Assembly: GCA_017481495.1 (NCBI GenBank)
Contig: JAFUPC010000025.1
Span: 34,768 to 98,767 of the forward strand
Source: Clostridia bacterium
GTDB lineage: Bacteria > Bacillota > Clostridia > Oscillospirales > CAG-272
Length of the DNA stretch: 64,000 nucleotides
Reading direction: 5' to 3'
Below, piece after piece: positions 27,591 through 37,226 of the stretch (positions are counted from its first letter, which is position 1; each line of letters begins with the position of its first letter). A program made the translations under genes and the position numbers. The notes beneath the pieces are model-generated. The model did no database searches and was not told where the DNA came from. It was given only the letters and a program-made list of their open reading frames with translations.

Positions 27591-27597
27591 GGGGGTA

Positions 27598-27615
27598 TCG
27601 CATTTTTATTCATAA
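27598..27615 (-). promoter_or_regulatory. ARG-box-like site upstream of the argC promoter
   Basis: The minus strand reads ATGAATAAAAATGCGA, close to the Bacillus ArgR/AhrC box (CATGAATAAAAATKCAAK). It starts about 10 bp upstream of the -35. A second AT-rich dyad (TTCATAATATTTTGCATA) overlaps its other side. Arginine-dependent repression is inferred. Confidence 0.55.
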
Positions 27616-27665
27616 TATTTTGCATATACGCGGTTTTATGCAGTATATTCGATGCTTTTATGCAT

Positions 27666-28892
27666 TCATCGGCGCATCAGATTCTCAAAGACCGCCATTT
27701 CTCCGGCGTTGCCGTGCTTCTGCTCCGTCAGCCGGTCGGAATAGCACTCGCACAGAAACGGGCTGTCGAGCATCTTTTTCAGCCCCTCATAAATGCCGTC
27801 AACGGAAATCGGGCAGATTTCCCCCAGATTGCCGTTGTCCAGCTGTTCTCGGGCAGAAAGATACTCGGTCGCCAGAATCGGTTTGTAGAGGATCTTCGCT
27901 TCCTCGACGGCGATCGGCTTGCCCTCATGCCGGGACGGTTGTGCATAAATGTCGCAGTCGCGCATATAGGTGTACGGATTCATCGTGTTTCCGAGCAGGA
28001 TCAACAAGTCCGCCACACCTTTTTCGACCGCCAGGACTTTCAACGCATCCACATCCGCTTCTTCCCCGCCGCCGACGATATACCAGCGTACATCATATCC
28101 ATCCTGCCGCAGACGCGCGAGAACCTCCACCGCCATGTCATAACCTTTTTGTTCTGCGATCCGTCCGACGGTCAGGATGCGTTTTCCGGTAAAATGCCGG
28201 TCGGAGAACGTATCGCCGCGCAGTGCCATGTCCCAGATGAATTTCGGGTCAACAATGTTTTCCATGCAGACGATTTTGTGTTCCAGATCCGGAAAATGCG
28301 CTTTCAACGAAGTTTCAATCGGCTTTGAGACCGTGACAATGCTGTCGCACGCGGCAAATGCCGGATGATACAGCGCATCGTCCCGCGGCGGTTTGGTATA
28401 ATCAAAATGAAGCCACGCAATTTTTCTCTTTGCTTTTACATGGTCGAGAAGATAAAACATCGTCTTGTCGCCCCAGTACGCGACCGCCGCATCGAATTCC
28501 CCCAGTGCCGGGGAAAGGTCGGGAAACCGTTTTTCCAAGGTACACCACATTCCCATCGCAAGGTCGGCACGGTTTCCTCTGTGCAGTGCCATTTTCACGG
28601 CAAACGGCAGAATGTCGAACAGCACCGCAGGATGCTCTTTCACCATCGTATTCCAGATGACCTTCATTGCGTTTCCGCCGTTTAAGGTGAACATTTCCGC
28701 GTATTTTTCCATTTCGATGACGTGAATCTGCTTCGGAATCAGGGGCAGGAACATTCCCTCTTTTTTTGCAAGCAGAAGTGTGACATCGTATTTTTCATAA
28801 TCCAGGCATGATGCAAACGACAGAAAGGATTTTTCCGTTCCCGCCGGCTGCATCGTGATGCCGATGATGAGCAGTCTGATTTTATTATTCAT
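27666..28892 (-). CDS. Glycosyltransferase, GT4-like
   Basis: The 408-aa cytoplasmic enzyme has the GT-B layout of glycosyltransferase family 4: an N-terminal acceptor domain with the turn IGITMQPAGTEKSF, then ILTVGRIAEQKGYDMAVEVLARL, YIVGGGEEADVDAL and the donor-binding PSRHEGKPIAVEEAKI (Glu-x7-Glu type motif). It probably adds a sugar to a cell-envelope glycan; donor and acceptor are unknown. Its ATG at 28892 overlaps the last 8 bases of the MFS gene, and AAAGG precedes it, so the two are translationally coupled. Confidence 0.85.
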   Translation of the reverse strand: MNNKIRLLIIGITMQPAGTEKSFLSFASCLDYEKYDVTLLLAKKEGMFLPLIPKQIHVIEMEKYAEMFTLNGGNAMKVIWNTMVKEHPAVLFDILPFAVKMALHRGNRADLAMGMWCTLEKRFPDLSPALGEFDAAVAYWGDKTMFYLLDHVKAKRKIAWLHFDYTKPPRDDALYHPAFAACDSIVTVSKPIETSLKAHFPDLEHKIVCMENIVDPKFIWDMALRGDTFSDRHFTGKRILTVGRIAEQKGYDMAVEVLARLRQDGYDVRWYIVGGGEEADVDALKVLAVEKGVADLLILLGNTMNPYTYMRDCDIYAQPSRHEGKPIAVEEAKILYKPILATEYLSAREQLDNGNLGEICPISVDGIYEGLKKMLDSPFLCECYSDRLTEQKHGNAGEMAVFENLMRR

Positions 28893-30096
28893 TTCCTTTT
28901 CTCCATTCGGGTGAGGGATCGCGGAACACAAAGAGCAGGCAGAACAGTACCGCCGCGCCGAGCATCCCGCCAAAGAGGAACATCCCGCCGTCTGTACCGG
29001 ATGCCGTGCTGATGACACCGCCGATCACGCCGCCGAAAACCCGTGCGATTCCCTGTCCGATGCAATACATGAGATTCTGTCCCGTCGCCTGAAGACCGGG
29101 GGCAATGTAGCGGATGATGTAAGTCGCGCCACAGTATGTGACAACGGTGACAAGGAATCCCGTGAACAGATTGATGAAAAACAGCATCCAGACGGAATTG
29201 CACACACCGAGCAGACAATACCGCACCGTACTGCCGATGAGTGCGGCGAGCAGCACCGAGCGGAGCGAAAAGGCGGAAAATACTTTATTATAAAGGAAGA
29301 AAAACGGGATTTCGCCGAGCACGAGGATCAGGACATTCAGTCCCCACACCCAGTCCGGCTGACCGAGCACATCGCGCAGATATGCGGGATAATAATTGCA
29401 GTAATAGCTGTACGCAAACTGACACAGAAGCATGAACGCAACGATGATCCACAAACGTTTTGCGCGCAGAAGCGGACGGAGGTCGGTTTTCACGGATGCT
29501 TTGTCCGTGGACGATTCGTCCGTGGTTTTTTTGGCGCGGGCGTGTCCCTCCACTTTCGGGCAGAGCAGAAGCGCCGCCGCGGCAAGCAGTGCCATGATGA
29601 CAAAGATGATGAAAATGACATCGATCGAAATGCCAGTGAAAAAGCTGGAAATGAGGGAGATCGTGCCGAAGCCCAGGGTTCCCATCACGCGGATGGGGCC
29701 GTAGGAAATGTGATGCTCCCCGGTATATTCCAGCGTGATGGTATCCATCAGACCGCCGAACGGCGACATGAACAGCATCGTCATGCCGACCAGCACGCAC
29801 ATCGGCGCAAACGGCAGTCCGCGTCCGAGGGAGAAGAAGAAGATCGCGGACAGGAGTACCGATACGATCAGTACAGTGTTTTTGTATTTTGCACGGTCGG
29901 CAAGCATTCCCCAGAACACGGGCGCGATAATGGAGACCGCAGGCCCGATGGAGAGCAGGATCCCCGCCTGCGCCGCAGGAAAGGTATCGTTGAAATACAG
30001 CGGCAGAAAGCAGTAGAACAGCGCATTGAACGCATAAATGAGCGCATTTGCCGCATAAAGACAGAAAAGGGAAAATCCGGAATGTTTCAGTTTCAT
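28885..30096 (-). CDS. Major facilitator superfamily transporter
   Basis: The 403-aa protein has about twelve hydrophobic helices with the MFS loop 2-3 motif GMLADRAKYKN near residue 63 and a charged central loop (residues 190-210). The overall form (LYFNDTFPAAQAGILLSIG) resembles LacY/nucleoside-symporter-type MFS proteins. The substrate is unknown; the glycosyltransferase overlap and upstream cell-wall protein suggest an envelope-related solute. No strong ribosome binding site precedes the ATG, which lies 27 bp after the previous stop. Confidence 0.85.
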   Translation of the reverse strand: MKLKHSGFSLFCLYAANALIYAFNALFYCFLPLYFNDTFPAAQAGILLSIGPAVSIIAPVFWGMLADRAKYKNTVLIVSVLLSAIFFFSLGRGLPFAPMCVLVGMTMLFMSPFGGLMDTITLEYTGEHHISYGPIRVMGTLGFGTISLISSFFTGISIDVIFIIFVIMALLAAAALLLCPKVEGHARAKKTTDESSTDKASVKTDLRPLLRAKRLWIIVAFMLLCQFAYSYYCNYYPAYLRDVLGQPDWVWGLNVLILVLGEIPFFFLYNKVFSAFSLRSVLLAALIGSTVRYCLLGVCNSVWMLFFINLFTGFLVTVVTYCGATYIIRYIAPGLQATGQNLMYCIGQGIARVFGGVIGGVISTASGTDGGMFLFGGMLGAAVLFCLLFVFRDPSPEWRKGNE

Positions 30097-30123
30097 AAAA
30101 GTGTGATATGCAAAAGAATATAG

Positions 30124-33100
30124 TTATGTTTGTGTTTCGTACCACGCAAGGATGCCGTCCACGACAGCCTGTGCGGCTTTTTCGTATCCTCCGGGCGCGC
30201 AGAGCGTTTCCAGCTCTTCGGGGCAGGTGACGAACCCGACCTCAATGAGCGCGGCGGGGAATTTGTAGTTGCGGAGCATCGCCAGACGCTGGGATGCGGT
30301 GTCGCGTTTCAGCCGTCCGAGCGACGAGGAAATTGCCGTCGATACACAGTCCGCAAGCGACCGCCCGCTTTCCGTCCAGTACAGTCCCACAACGCCGCGG
30401 ATGTGCGAGACATCCGTGTTCTGCGGCATGGAATTCTGATGAATGGAGAGCATCAGATCAGGCGCAATCTCATCAATTTTGTCCATGCGGGTGTAAATAT
30501 CGACTGTGGTGTCATCCTCCCGCAGGAGAATGACCTCGGCGCCGAGCGCGATCAGCTTTTTTTCCGCTTCCAGAACAATGGCAAGATTGCAGTCCTTTTC
30601 GTTCTGCGCAAGATGGGAACCAGGCGTCAGCGCACCGGTGTCACCGCCGCCGTGACCGGCATCCAGAACGATCGTCTTTCCCGCAAGCGGTCGGTCGCTT
30701 TCCGTGTCCACCGTCTGCGGATTGCGCAGGGTAATGAGGATATTTCCGTCCGCATACGACACCGCAAAGCCATAAAAGCGATCGCGTTCCAGAAGCGTGA
30801 GGGTATAGGTGACATACGCACACTCGTCAGTACCTCCGGCAGGTATCACGCACCCCGCAAACAGCGGATTGTCCGGCAGCGACACGGTCTCGCCGTTTTC
30901 CAGCGTGCTTTCCGCCCGGTAAACGGTCACAGAAAACGAAGTCCCGTTTTTGATGCAGTTGACAGGCGCATTGACACCGGACGGAATGCACAGAACCGTT
31001 TCCGCGCCGTCCTCCGACAGTGAAAGTCCAAGTGTTCCGAGCCGTGCAAGTCCCGGATTTCCGGTTTCTGTCACGGTGATATTTGCCGCATCCAGATACG
31101 CCGTATTCCCGGCAAGAGAAAATTGCGCATACCCGTCCGCGATCCGGTCGGCGGAAACCGTCATACCGGCGGAGGCGGGGATGTAGTCGTCATAGTACCA
31201 GCTGTTCGGGGAAATTTTCAGATTTGTGCCGTCCCCTGTCACCGTGACAGGAATGACGGTATTCGCATCGAGTGTATAAACTTCCGCGTTCCCGGAAATT
31301 TCAAGGGGTTCGTCATACCCGTCTTTCACAACCCGTATGACCGGACAGCCGAAGCTGTTCACCCCACCGGCATCCCCTGCGGACAAAGAGACTTCTGCCG
31401 CGTATTCCGCCATCCCACCGGACAGCTCCGCCGTTTCCGTCATAACCGTGGGGACACCCGCAAAGGAAACGGTGACGTCCGCATCTGCATTCGCTTTTAC
31501 CCGGACGGTCAGGGTTTCCCCGCCAGGCAAGGCGGTCAGCATGGTCGGCGACAGAAGTTCCGCCGTCAGCGGCAAAAGCGATTCTTCTGTTTCCGGTGCG
31601 GTCGTTTCCGATCCGACTGTTTCCGGCGCATCCGGTTCCGGGTCCGTCACGGGCGCATACTGCTCTTTCCAGATCGTATACGGATAATCCGTTCCGTTCT
31701 GCGTAAAGACAAATGTATTCTCTCCCGCCGCAAGCGTTTTATACAGGACAAAGTAGCCGCTTTTCGTTCTCGATACCGGTTCCCCATCGCAATAAAGCGG
31801 CGTATCCGGGTCGCTCTGCCCCATGATGAAGCTTCCGTCTTCGTCATACCGGCTGTTGTTCGGGGGATTGGTGATCGTCAAGGGGGCATCTGCATCCGTG
31901 GAATCTGACACTGTTTCCCGTTCATAATAGACGATGTCTTCCCCGAATACCGCCCGGATTTCGTCGGCGATGCCGAGGGTATTGTCCTTTAATTGCGGAT
32001 ACCCGTAGAACAGACTGCCGCGGTAGCAGTTTTCCGCCCGCGCAAAGGTGATCTGATTGCGCATTTCTCCGGGATTGTTCCAGCTTTCATAGTTGTATGT
32101 CGCATGGGAGATCCAGAGCGGAATGCCGGCGGCATCACACTGCGCATTCCACCAGCGGACGAGCGTGTCGTACCGTGCGACGGACGTGGAAAACTGCCAA
32201 TAGATCTGCGGCGCGATGAAGTCGAGATACCCGTCCTCCATCCACGCGAGTGTATCGCAGTAGATCGCATCGTATGCTTCCATCCCAGCGGTGTCGCTGC
32301 CGCCGTTCGTTCCGTCGTCGTTCTGCCAGATGCCGAACGGTGCAATGCCGAACTGCAGATACACATTCACATCTTTCACGGCATCATAACACGCTTTTAC
32401 CAGCGCATTCACGCTCGCCCGGCGGAAGTCGGCAATACTTTCGTATTCAGCACCGTATTTTGCATACGTGTCCGCATCGTCCACAGTCAGCAAGCTGCCG
32501 TCCGCGCTGGATACCGGATACGGATAAAAATAATCGTCAAAGATGATACCCGAAACGGGATACTTTTCGCAGATCTCCTTTACCCCGGCGGCAACCAGGT
32601 CACGCACATACGGGATTCCCGCATCAAAATAGACCGCGCCGTTGTACGAAAACGTCCATTCCGGATGCTCGGATGCCGGATTGTCCTGTGACAGAACGGA
32701 AACATCCTGTCCTGCGCTTGTCACGCGCAGAGGATTGACCCACGCATAAACGGCGATCGCTTCGTCCTCGTTTTCGCTCTGCGCGATCTCGCATAAGTAC
32801 GCCAGCGCATCGAAATCCTCATCCGCCGCTTTTCCCTGCTCGCCCGACAGATAAAGGGAAGTCGGGAAAATATCGGAGTCATACAGGGCATCTGCGCTCG
32901 GGCGCACCTGCAGACAGACGGTATTCAGATTGTTGTCTCTGGCGGTTTTGACAATGTCATCCAGCTCTGCGCGCAGGGTATCGGCATCAAGTCCCTGCTT
33001 GCTTGGAAATGTGATGTTGAGCACGGACGGAACCCACAGCCCGCGTACCTCGCGGTTGGGGTCGATGATGGCACCGGTTCTCATATTCTGTGTTTCCTCC

Positions 33101-33267
33101 TCCATTGGGGACAGGGGGCCGGGCCCACTTCCCGCCGGCCGATGCAAAAACAGATAGATGCACCCGCCGGCAAGGACGGCGAAAATCAGAATGAAGATCA
33201 CAATCAGCACTGTATTTCCGTCATTTGTCTTTTTCTGGGTCTTCTCCGTGTTCGGCTGTTCTGTCAT
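30124..33267 (-). CDS. Membrane-anchored GHL10 plus amidase_3 cell-wall hydrolase
   Basis: The 1047-aa product combines two cell-wall enzymes. After a cytoplasmic tail and one membrane helix (about residues 20-41) comes a GHL10/DUF187 TIM barrel (about 73-390; EVRGLWVPSV, YAWVNPLRV, YWQFSTSVARYDTLV). An Ig-like linker follows (about 455-530), then a Thr/Glu/Pro-rich stretch and a beta-rich middle. The end (about 857-1047) is a zinc N-acetylmuramoyl-L-alanine amidase with DAGHGG, NEKDCN, SIHQNS and IEVGF metal/catalytic residues intact. It should act outside the membrane on peptidoglycan. GGGAG precedes the ATG. Confidence 0.88.
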   Translation of the reverse strand: MTEQPNTEKTQKKTNDGNTVLIVIFILIFAVLAGGCIYLFLHRPAGSGPGPLSPMEEETQNMRTGAIIDPNREVRGLWVPSVLNITFPSKQGLDADTLRAELDDIVKTARDNNLNTVCLQVRPSADALYDSDIFPTSLYLSGEQGKAADEDFDALAYLCEIAQSENEDEAIAVYAWVNPLRVTSAGQDVSVLSQDNPASEHPEWTFSYNGAVYFDAGIPYVRDLVAAGVKEICEKYPVSGIIFDDYFYPYPVSSADGSLLTVDDADTYAKYGAEYESIADFRRASVNALVKACYDAVKDVNVYLQFGIAPFGIWQNDDGTNGGSDTAGMEAYDAIYCDTLAWMEDGYLDFIAPQIYWQFSTSVARYDTLVRWWNAQCDAAGIPLWISHATYNYESWNNPGEMRNQITFARAENCYRGSLFYGYPQLKDNTLGIADEIRAVFGEDIVYYERETVSDSTDADAPLTITNPPNNSRYDEDGSFIMGQSDPDTPLYCDGEPVSRTKSGYFVLYKTLAAGENTFVFTQNGTDYPYTIWKEQYAPVTDPEPDAPETVGSETTAPETEESLLPLTAELLSPTMLTALPGGETLTVRVKANADADVTVSFAGVPTVMTETAELSGGMAEYAAEVSLSAGDAGGVNSFGCPVIRVVKDGYDEPLEISGNAEVYTLDANTVIPVTVTGDGTNLKISPNSWYYDDYIPASAGMTVSADRIADGYAQFSLAGNTAYLDAANITVTETGNPGLARLGTLGLSLSEDGAETVLCIPSGVNAPVNCIKNGTSFSVTVYRAESTLENGETVSLPDNPLFAGCVIPAGGTDECAYVTYTLTLLERDRFYGFAVSYADGNILITLRNPQTVDTESDRPLAGKTIVLDAGHGGGDTGALTPGSHLAQNEKDCNLAIVLEAEKKLIALGAEVILLREDDTTVDIYTRMDKIDEIAPDLMLSIHQNSMPQNTDVSHIRGVVGLYWTESGRSLADCVSTAISSSLGRLKRDTASQRLAMLRNYKFPAALIEVGFVTCPEELETLCAPGGYEKAAQAVVDGILAWYETQT

Positions 33268-33390
33268 CCGGTTTCTCCCTTCGTGATTTGATCGCTTCTA
33301 TATGAGGGCTGTCCGATTTCTTCCGTTCCTGTCTGAACATCCGCACTCCGCATTCCGGCGTGGCTGTGTATCGGACATATCTATTATATT

Positions 33391-33419
33391 ATTATACCAT
33401 TTCTGAACACGAAAAGCAA
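33391..33419 (-). promoter_or_regulatory. SigA-type promoter of the cell-wall hydrolase transcript
   Basis: Minus strand: TTGCTT, a 17-bp spacer ending ATGG, TATAAT. It gives a leader of about 115 nt before the GHL10/amidase gene. The MFS and glycosyltransferase genes lie downstream in the same direction. Confidence 0.72.
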
Positions 33420-33577
33420 GGTTTTTCGCCAAGAAAATCTCATAAAACCCAAAGTGTCCATTTCATCACTTTGACAAAGCGGTGATACAGTTACCATTTT
33501 ATGCAGACCTGACACCTGACATGAAAACAGCGGCATAACAGCGATTGTATTTACTGGAATTATTTTTCCGTATCCGA

Positions 33578-33606
33578 TTGACAATTCTGCCCGAATATGA
33601 TATACT
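33578..33606 (+). promoter_or_regulatory. SigA-type promoter of the orphan binding lipoprotein
   Basis: TTGACA, a 17-bp spacer, TATACT. It lies 40 bp before the start at 33648. The divergent promoter for the cell-wall hydrolase is about 160 bp away. Confidence 0.82.
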
Positions 33607-33647
33607 GTTGTCATGAAAATATATTGAAAACAGAAAGGAATCCCGTC

Positions 33648-35150
33648 ATGAAACAGAATCCATCGTGCTCACTTCTCCTTTCAGCCGCACTCGCCTGCCT
33701 GCTGCTTGCCGCCTGCGCGGACAGCGGTGACGGTACCGGTACCGTCGATTCCACGAAAACGGAGGAGACCTCCGCCGTGTCCGTATCTGCGGAGACAGAA
33801 GTCCTCACACCCGACCTGCCCGAAAAAGATTGGGAGGGCAAAACCTTTATGGTGCTCGGCCGCGACAATGACTCTTATGACCAGTTCGACAACTTCGAGA
33901 TCTTCTCGGAGGGCGAAACGGGCGAGACCGTCAACGATGCCGTTTTCCGCCGCAACACCGCAATCGAGGAAAAATACAACGTGGTGATCGAACAGACCCT
34001 GAAGGATTTCCCACACGAGGAGCTTGCCAAGAGTATCAACGCCGGCGACCATATGTATGACCTTGCGTTCACGGAGCTTTACTACATCGGTTCCTGCATC
34101 CAGAACGGCTTTTTTTACAATCTGAACGATGTGGAATACATCGACTTTTCCAAGCCGTGGTGGAACGCGGACGTCAACGCGGAGATCTCGTTCGGCGGCA
34201 AGTTGTATGCCACGACCTCCGACTTCTCCCTGCGCGACAAGAACCGCGCCTATATTCTCGTCTACAATATGGATCTTGCCGATTCCTACGACATCTCCGA
34301 CCCGGTGCAGACCGTGCGGGACGGCAAATGGACGGTGGAGCTGACGACGCAGTACGCAAAGCTGTTTGCGCAGGATCTCGACGGCGACGGACAGCTGGGC
34401 GGCGAAAAGGATATGTTCGGTCTGACGATGGACTCTTACAATTCCTTTACCACGTTCATCATCGGATGCGACAATCTGTTTATCACCAAAGACAAGGACG
34501 ACAATCCCGTGCTTTCCGTCAGCACGGAACATACGGCATCCTCCGTTGACCGGGTGCTCGGTCTGACGGGCGACACCAGCTTTTCTCTGTTCTGCAACGA
34601 TTTTGAGGGAAAGACCGCGGGCGATATGTGGGCGGTTGCCAGTACGGCGTTCATTGAAGAGCGCGCACTGTTTTTGACGTCGTTCCCGCATTCCCTGCAG
34701 ACACTTTCCTCGCGTGCGGAGTTTGATTACGGCATTCTCCCGTTCCCGAAATTCGATGAAGCGCAGGATACTTATTATACGCTTGCCGACCACCTCAGTA
34801 TGCTGTTCGGCATTCCCGTCACCTCCCCGGATGCTTCTTTTTCCGGCTTCATGCTCGAAGCACTTTCCGCCGCATCCACGGACACAACCCTGTCCGCATA
34901 TTATGAGATCGCCTGCAAGACGAAATATTCGTACAACGAAGCCTCCGGCGAAATGCTCGATCTGATTTTTGACGGCATCCGCTACGATCTGTCCGAAATC
35001 TACGGCATTGATGACATCAACCATATTTTCACTGTAACTCTGCCGAAGAAAAAGGAAAACATTCTCGCCTCCGAATACACGAAAGCGGAAAAGAAAGCCG
35101 CCGAAGCGTTGAAAAAGCTGTCGGATGCGCTGTCCGCACTTGACCATTGA
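33648..35150 (+). CDS. Orphan extracellular sugar-binding lipoprotein
   Basis: The 500-aa product has a lipoprotein signal (LACLLLAAC, Cys near residue 23), a Ser/Thr/Glu-rich linker, and a solute-binding-protein fold (DWEGKTFMVLGRDN, AIEEKYNVVIEQTLKDFPHEEL, WWNADVNAEISFGGKLYA). It resembles sugar SBPs common in Clostridia that often occur without permeases. No permease or ATPase is nearby; the next gene is a six-hairpin hydrolase-like protein with its own promoter. It may serve a shared transporter or act as a sensor-binding protein. AAAGGAA precedes the ATG. Confidence 0.85.
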   Translation: MKQNPSCSLLLSAALACLLLAACADSGDGTGTVDSTKTEETSAVSVSAETEVLTPDLPEKDWEGKTFMVLGRDNDSYDQFDNFEIFSEGETGETVNDAVFRRNTAIEEKYNVVIEQTLKDFPHEELAKSINAGDHMYDLAFTELYYIGSCIQNGFFYNLNDVEYIDFSKPWWNADVNAEISFGGKLYATTSDFSLRDKNRAYILVYNMDLADSYDISDPVQTVRDGKWTVELTTQYAKLFAQDLDGDGQLGGEKDMFGLTMDSYNSFTTFIIGCDNLFITKDKDDNPVLSVSTEHTASSVDRVLGLTGDTSFSLFCNDFEGKTAGDMWAVASTAFIEERALFLTSFPHSLQTLSSRAEFDYGILPFPKFDEAQDTYYTLADHLSMLFGIPVTSPDASFSGFMLEALSAASTDTTLSAYYEIACKTKYSYNEASGEMLDLIFDGIRYDLSEIYGIDDINHIFTVTLPKKKENILASEYTKAEKKAAEALKKLSDALSALDH

Positions 35151-35170
35151 CAAAAAATCAAGGAAACCGA

Positions 35171-35199
35171 TTGACAAATTTCCCGCTTTATGGTATACT
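35171..35199 (+). promoter_or_regulatory. SigA-type promoter with extended -10
   Basis: TTGACA, a 17-bp spacer ending TATGG, TATACT. It lies 37 bp before the six-hairpin protein gene. Confidence 0.82.
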
Positions 35200-35235
35200 G
35201 AATACGATCAAATACACGCCCGAAAGGAAACACCA

Positions 35236-37131
35236 ATGAAACCAACCTGGGAAAAACCGAAAACAACGAAAATCTATCTCCACGCGCCGGGTGCGAACCG
35301 CATTCTGATGATCCATCCGGATGCGAAGATCACCAACCTCGCCCTGAAAAATGAGGGTCGTCACACCCGTCAGGATGCGTGCGGCGTTCATCTGATGGCA
35401 GGCAAGGCAGAGCCGCAGGCGCTCGATTTCCATCTGACCCGCTTTGACACGGTGAGAGACGGTCTGCCGTTCTACACCATCCTCGGCGACGACCCGGAAA
35501 ACGGCTGTAAGCTGTCCATGTCCGCATTCGCAACGGACGATAAAAACCCGCTGACCTACGTCCGCGTTACGGTCTCCAATGAAGAAAATCACCCCGTTGA
35601 GGGTTCTGTTGGTCTGCTTCCGCGTGAAGCACACAACGGCGACCAGTACTTAACCGGTCTTCTTGACACCGGTTATGAATCCTATCAGCCGAACCTCAAT
35701 CAGTGGCTGCTCCAGCGTATCATGCGCTTTAATGAGACATCTCCGCTGTGTGCCGCCGCACCGAACGCTTCCATGCGCATTCTGTCCGCCGACGGCTTCT
35801 CCGTCCGTTGGATCACACGCGAAGAGCAGCCGCACCGCTTCCGCGCGCAGGATTATTTTGCCTGCGATTATACGCTCGATGCAGGTCGCACGATCACCCT
35901 TGACTTCGTTCTCTGCGCATCGCCGATGGAGGGCGATGTTAAGACTTACGACGTTGCAAAGACCTACATGACCGCATTCTGGCAGGAACGCTTGTCTCAC
36001 GTCAAGGTTATGCCGAAGACCGATTCCCCGCGCATCCGTGATATGTATCTGCAAAACATCACGCAGTGTATGCAGATGGTCGCGCAGTACGACGGCATGG
36101 ACGGTATCGTTGTCCGTCAGGGCGACGTTGGACGGTTCCTCTGGATCTGGGAAGCCGTTCACGTGCTCAAGTGCCTGGCACTCGTCGGTCTGCCGGAATA
36201 CGCGCCTGCCGCTTATGACACCTATTGCAGCTGGATGACGATGGAGGGCGAAAACCGCGGCAAGCTGAACTACCGCTATGTCGGCTGGGACAACGCAGAG
36301 GGCGCACTGCTTCTCGGTCTTTCCGAACACCTGAAAATCGTTGAAGATTTTGATCTGTACCTGCACTACCGTCCGTACATGATGGCACTGCTTGAATACA
36401 TCGACCGCCGCCGTCATTCCGATCCCAACTCCAAGTATCCGGGGCTGTATCCCGCCGGTCAGGCAAGCGACTGGGGCGAGATCGGCTTCCACTGGACGTT
36501 CACCGATGCGTATGTGCTCCGCTCCGTCCGTTCTTATCTGCAGGTCTGCGAAAAGTATCATGCGGAGGAGACCGAAACCGTCCGTGCCATCGAAGCGGAC
36601 TACACTGCCGCCATCGACCGCATCGCCGCTGACCTTTATGCAGGTCACGAAAACGACGAATCCTTCATCCTGCCGCACATCGCAGGTGTTCCGTTTGAGG
36701 ACAGCTACAACCACTGCTTCTATACCGACGGCGCACCGTTCCTCAATCTGGTCGGTGTCGTCATGGATCCGAATTCCCGGATGTTTGAGCAGATGGAAAA
36801 CTTCTACCGCGAGAACGGTCTGTTTGAGCACGACCTTGCGGGCCGTATCACCAACGCGACCGACTTCGGTGTCGGCGTTTACGGCGACTGCTATTATACC
36901 GGCATCGCCGAGATCTGCTGGATCTATCCGTGGATGGCGCGCGGTGAATGGGACAAGGCGGAAAAGATGTTCAACGCGATGATGCGCTACAACGTCACCG
37001 AGGAATACATCGTTTCCGAGCGGTACTGCTCCATCGACCCGTGGTACGTTCCGTGGCAGCCCAACGGCTCCGGCTCCGGACGGCTTTGTATGTTCCTGCT
37101 CGATTATTTCGAGAAGAAAGCAAACGCCTGA
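35236..37131 (+). CDS. Six-hairpin glycosidase-like protein, specificity unknown
   Basis: This 631-aa soluble protein has an N-terminal beta-sandwich (to about residue 240) and a C-terminal (alpha/alpha)6 barrel typical of six-hairpin glycosidases. Candidate active-site segments are QGDVGRFLWIWEAVH, QASDWGEIGFHWTF and YTDGAPFLNL, each rich in acidic and aromatic residues. I cannot place it in a numbered GH family by eye. There is no signal peptide, so the substrate would be intracellular. AAAGGAAA precedes the ATG. It lies 85 bp after the orphan sugar-binding lipoprotein, suggesting a shared substrate. Confidence 0.7.
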   Translation: MKPTWEKPKTTKIYLHAPGANRILMIHPDAKITNLALKNEGRHTRQDACGVHLMAGKAEPQALDFHLTRFDTVRDGLPFYTILGDDPENGCKLSMSAFATDDKNPLTYVRVTVSNEENHPVEGSVGLLPREAHNGDQYLTGLLDTGYESYQPNLNQWLLQRIMRFNETSPLCAAAPNASMRILSADGFSVRWITREEQPHRFRAQDYFACDYTLDAGRTITLDFVLCASPMEGDVKTYDVAKTYMTAFWQERLSHVKVMPKTDSPRIRDMYLQNITQCMQMVAQYDGMDGIVVRQGDVGRFLWIWEAVHVLKCLALVGLPEYAPAAYDTYCSWMTMEGENRGKLNYRYVGWDNAEGALLLGLSEHLKIVEDFDLYLHYRPYMMALLEYIDRRRHSDPNSKYPGLYPAGQASDWGEIGFHWTFTDAYVLRSVRSYLQVCEKYHAEETETVRAIEADYTAAIDRIAADLYAGHENDESFILPHIAGVPFEDSYNHCFYTDGAPFLNLVGVVMDPNSRMFEQMENFYRENGLFEHDLAGRITNATDFGVGVYGDCYYTGIAEICWIYPWMARGEWDKAEKMFNAMMRYNVTEEYIVSERYCSIDPWYVPWQPNGSGSGRLCMFLLDYFEKKANA

Positions 37132-37190
37132 AAACAACCGCGTGAAATTCCACGTAAAAACATAAATTTTCAGAATTTGTTCATTTTCTA

Positions 37191-37219
37191 TTGACAAATC
37201 GCCGCAAATGGGATATAAT
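37191..37219 (+). promoter_or_regulatory. livK: SigA promoter of the liv operon
   Basis: TTGACA, a 17-bp spacer, TATAAT; both boxes are consensus. It starts about 200 nt of structured leader RNA before livK. Confidence 0.88.
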
Positions 37220-37226
37220 TAAATAT

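Noticed and set aside
27600..27665. Possible short gene between argC and the glycosyltransferase
   Set aside because: The stretch is fully explained by the argC promoter, an ARG-box-like site and the end of the glycosyltransferase gene.
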